Below are positions 63,276-64,000 of a stretch of 64,000 nucleotides of DNA, piece after piece. Location: the NCBI RefSeq assembly GCF_048571125.1, contig NZ_CP182343.1:3100001-3164000 (forward strand), read 5' to 3'. Source of the DNA: Arcobacter siniprincipis. Its GTDB lineage: Bacteria; Campylobacterota; Campylobacteria; Campylobacterales; Arcobacteraceae. How positions within the stretch are numbered: the stretch's first letter is position 1; each line of letters starts with the position of its first letter. A model generated the notes under the pieces. It was not told the origin of the DNA and did no database searches. It worked only from the letters and a program-made list of their open reading frames with translations. The position numbers and the translations under genes were made by a program.

Positions 63276-64000
63276 TTATTTACCAAATAGATTTTGACCT
63301 AAAGATTTATATGTTTCATAAAGAGTTATCATCTTTTTAGCCCATTTGATTCTACTAATATCAACAAGTTTATCTTGATATAAAATCACTTCTTTTCCAT
63401 CTTTTACAGCATCTTCATATAAAGAAATCATCTCTTCATACTCTTTTACCTCTTCTCTTTTTGGAGTAAATATATCATTTATATACTCTATTTGTACAGG
63501 ATGAACTAAAGCTTTTCCATCAAATCCTAAATCAAAAGCATCTTTTGTAGAATCTTCACAAGCAAACTCATCATGTACATCATAATGTGGTCCATCAATT
63601 ACTACTTTATCATAAGCTTTAGCAGCAAGTGCTATTTGAGATAGATAATTAATAATAGCTTTTGAACCTTTTTTTACATCTATTTGAAGTCTATTTGCAA
63701 GTTTATTAGAACCTGCCACTACAACTTCAACTCTAGAGGTTGCAGCACATATCTCTTGGATATTTAAAACTGATAGTGGTGATTCTATCATTATCATCAT
63801 CGTTAATTCAGAATTTACCTCATCAATTAATTTTGCTGCTTCTAAAACATCTTCTTTATTATCAATTTTAGAAAAAAGTATTCCATCAAGCTCTAGCTCT
63901 TTTGCAAGTTCTAAATCCTTTTGTAAATCTTCACTTCCTAAATTATTAACCCTAAGTATTCTTTCTGATTCTCCAAATTTTGAACCCTCTTCTTTAAATA
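63276..64000 (-). CDS. CitE-like CoA-ester lyase, 5'-truncated by window edge
   Basis: The reading frame is open to the right edge: upstream of the internal ATG at 63798-63800 it continues with codons for RVNNLGSEDLQKDLELAKEL and LDGILFSKIDN, which are the normal first part of the barrel in CitE-family lyases (RVN-type arginine, then strand with catalytic lysine-like position). The catalytic Glu follows in MIMIESPLSVLNI, then KVVIDGPHYDVHD and LGFDGKALVHPVQIEYIN, where the family has GFxGKxxIHPxQ. It is thus a partial gene, not a 174-residue protein. The substrate may be citramalyl-CoA or a related ester, given the hydratase next to it. Confidence 0.8.
   Translation of the reverse strand, partial: FKEEGSKFGESERILRVNNLGSEDLQKDLELAKELELDGILFSKIDNKEDVLEAAKLIDEVNSELTMMIMIESPLSVLNIQEICAATSRVEVVVAGSNKLANRLQIDVKKGSKAIINYLSQIALAAKAYDKVVIDGPHYDVHDEFACEDSTKDAFDLGFDGKALVHPVQIEYINDIFTPKREEVKEYEEMISLYEDAVKDGKEVILYQDKLVDISRIKWAKKMITLYETYKSLGQNLFGK

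Noticed and set aside
63276..63800. A complete 174-residue protein starting at the ATG at 63800
   Set aside because: The frame stays open to the window edge and encodes conserved CitE-family residues before that ATG, so the gene is truncated by the window.
1..64000. tRNA, rRNA, CRISPR arrays or transposase genes
   Set aside because: Nothing with cloverleaf arms and a TTCGA-type loop, regularly spaced repeats or transposase motifs was found in the gaps or reading frames.

Overview
The window is a low-GC bacterial chromosome segment, most likely from an Arcobacter-type member of the Campylobacterota. The evidence is: the block recA – eno – small FtsB-like gene – AMIN-domain gene; a nuo operon in which the usual nuoE and nuoF are replaced by two short unrelated-looking proteins, as known in Campylobacter; a short BioB; a futalosine-type menaquinone enzyme; and a complete pseudaminic acid pathway. 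I saw no rRNA, tRNA, CRISPR array, transposase or prophage gene.

Positions 1-17927 are one long minus-strand surface-glycan cluster whose genes mostly overlap by 1-8 bases or lie a few bases apart. Its promoter-proximal part makes two activated sugars: CMP-pseudaminic acid (pseB, pseC, pseF, pseG, pseH, pseI, all six steps present) and GDP-L-fucose (manC, gmd, fcl, lodged between pseB and pseC). The distal part is accessory: an acyl carrier protein, a ketoreductase-like SDR and an AMP-forming ligase, then a LicD-like protein, a class V aminotransferase, a nucleotidyltransferase, two methyltransferases, a TagB/TagF-like phosphotransferase and a KpsS-like protein. The distal part looks like a machine for adding acyl and phospho- or phosphono-alcohol groups to a glycan. 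Three of its enzymes share the same kind of N-terminal Rossmann-like module on different catalytic domains.

Positions 18032-28506 are housekeeping: recA, eno, a divisome-type small protein, an AMIN-domain periplasmic protein, then on the minus strand a cation/proton antiporter, bioB, a phosphoesterase, topA with a histone H1-like tail, murB and an MqnA/MqnD-family gene. A secreted EF-hand protein follows on the plus strand. Positions 29048-43016 hold the 14-gene nuo operon (minus strand, nuoA to nuoN). The NuoF-position protein aligns by eye with the C-terminal half of NuoG.

Positions 43368-54884 are more accessory: a Sel1-repeat lipoprotein, an AAA+ ATPase, two unknown proteins, a GC-richer relic-like stretch, a Sau3AI-type restriction-modification pair, a 140-bp palindrome centred on 52106, endonuclease IV and an L-lactate permease. 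Positions 54918-64000 hold a small exported protein, a chemoreceptor ending in a WxxF pentapeptide, a flavin reductase-like protein, fumC, a DUF5718-like gene, and a mesaconyl-CoA hydratase / CoA-ester lyase set that runs off the right edge. Two leaders in this last region look regulatory. One is a GC-rich mini-ORF running into a long hairpin. The other is an overlapping-hairpin arrangement that partly covers the ribosome binding site of the CoA-ester lyase gene. All family calls come from reading motifs by eye; no database search was run.
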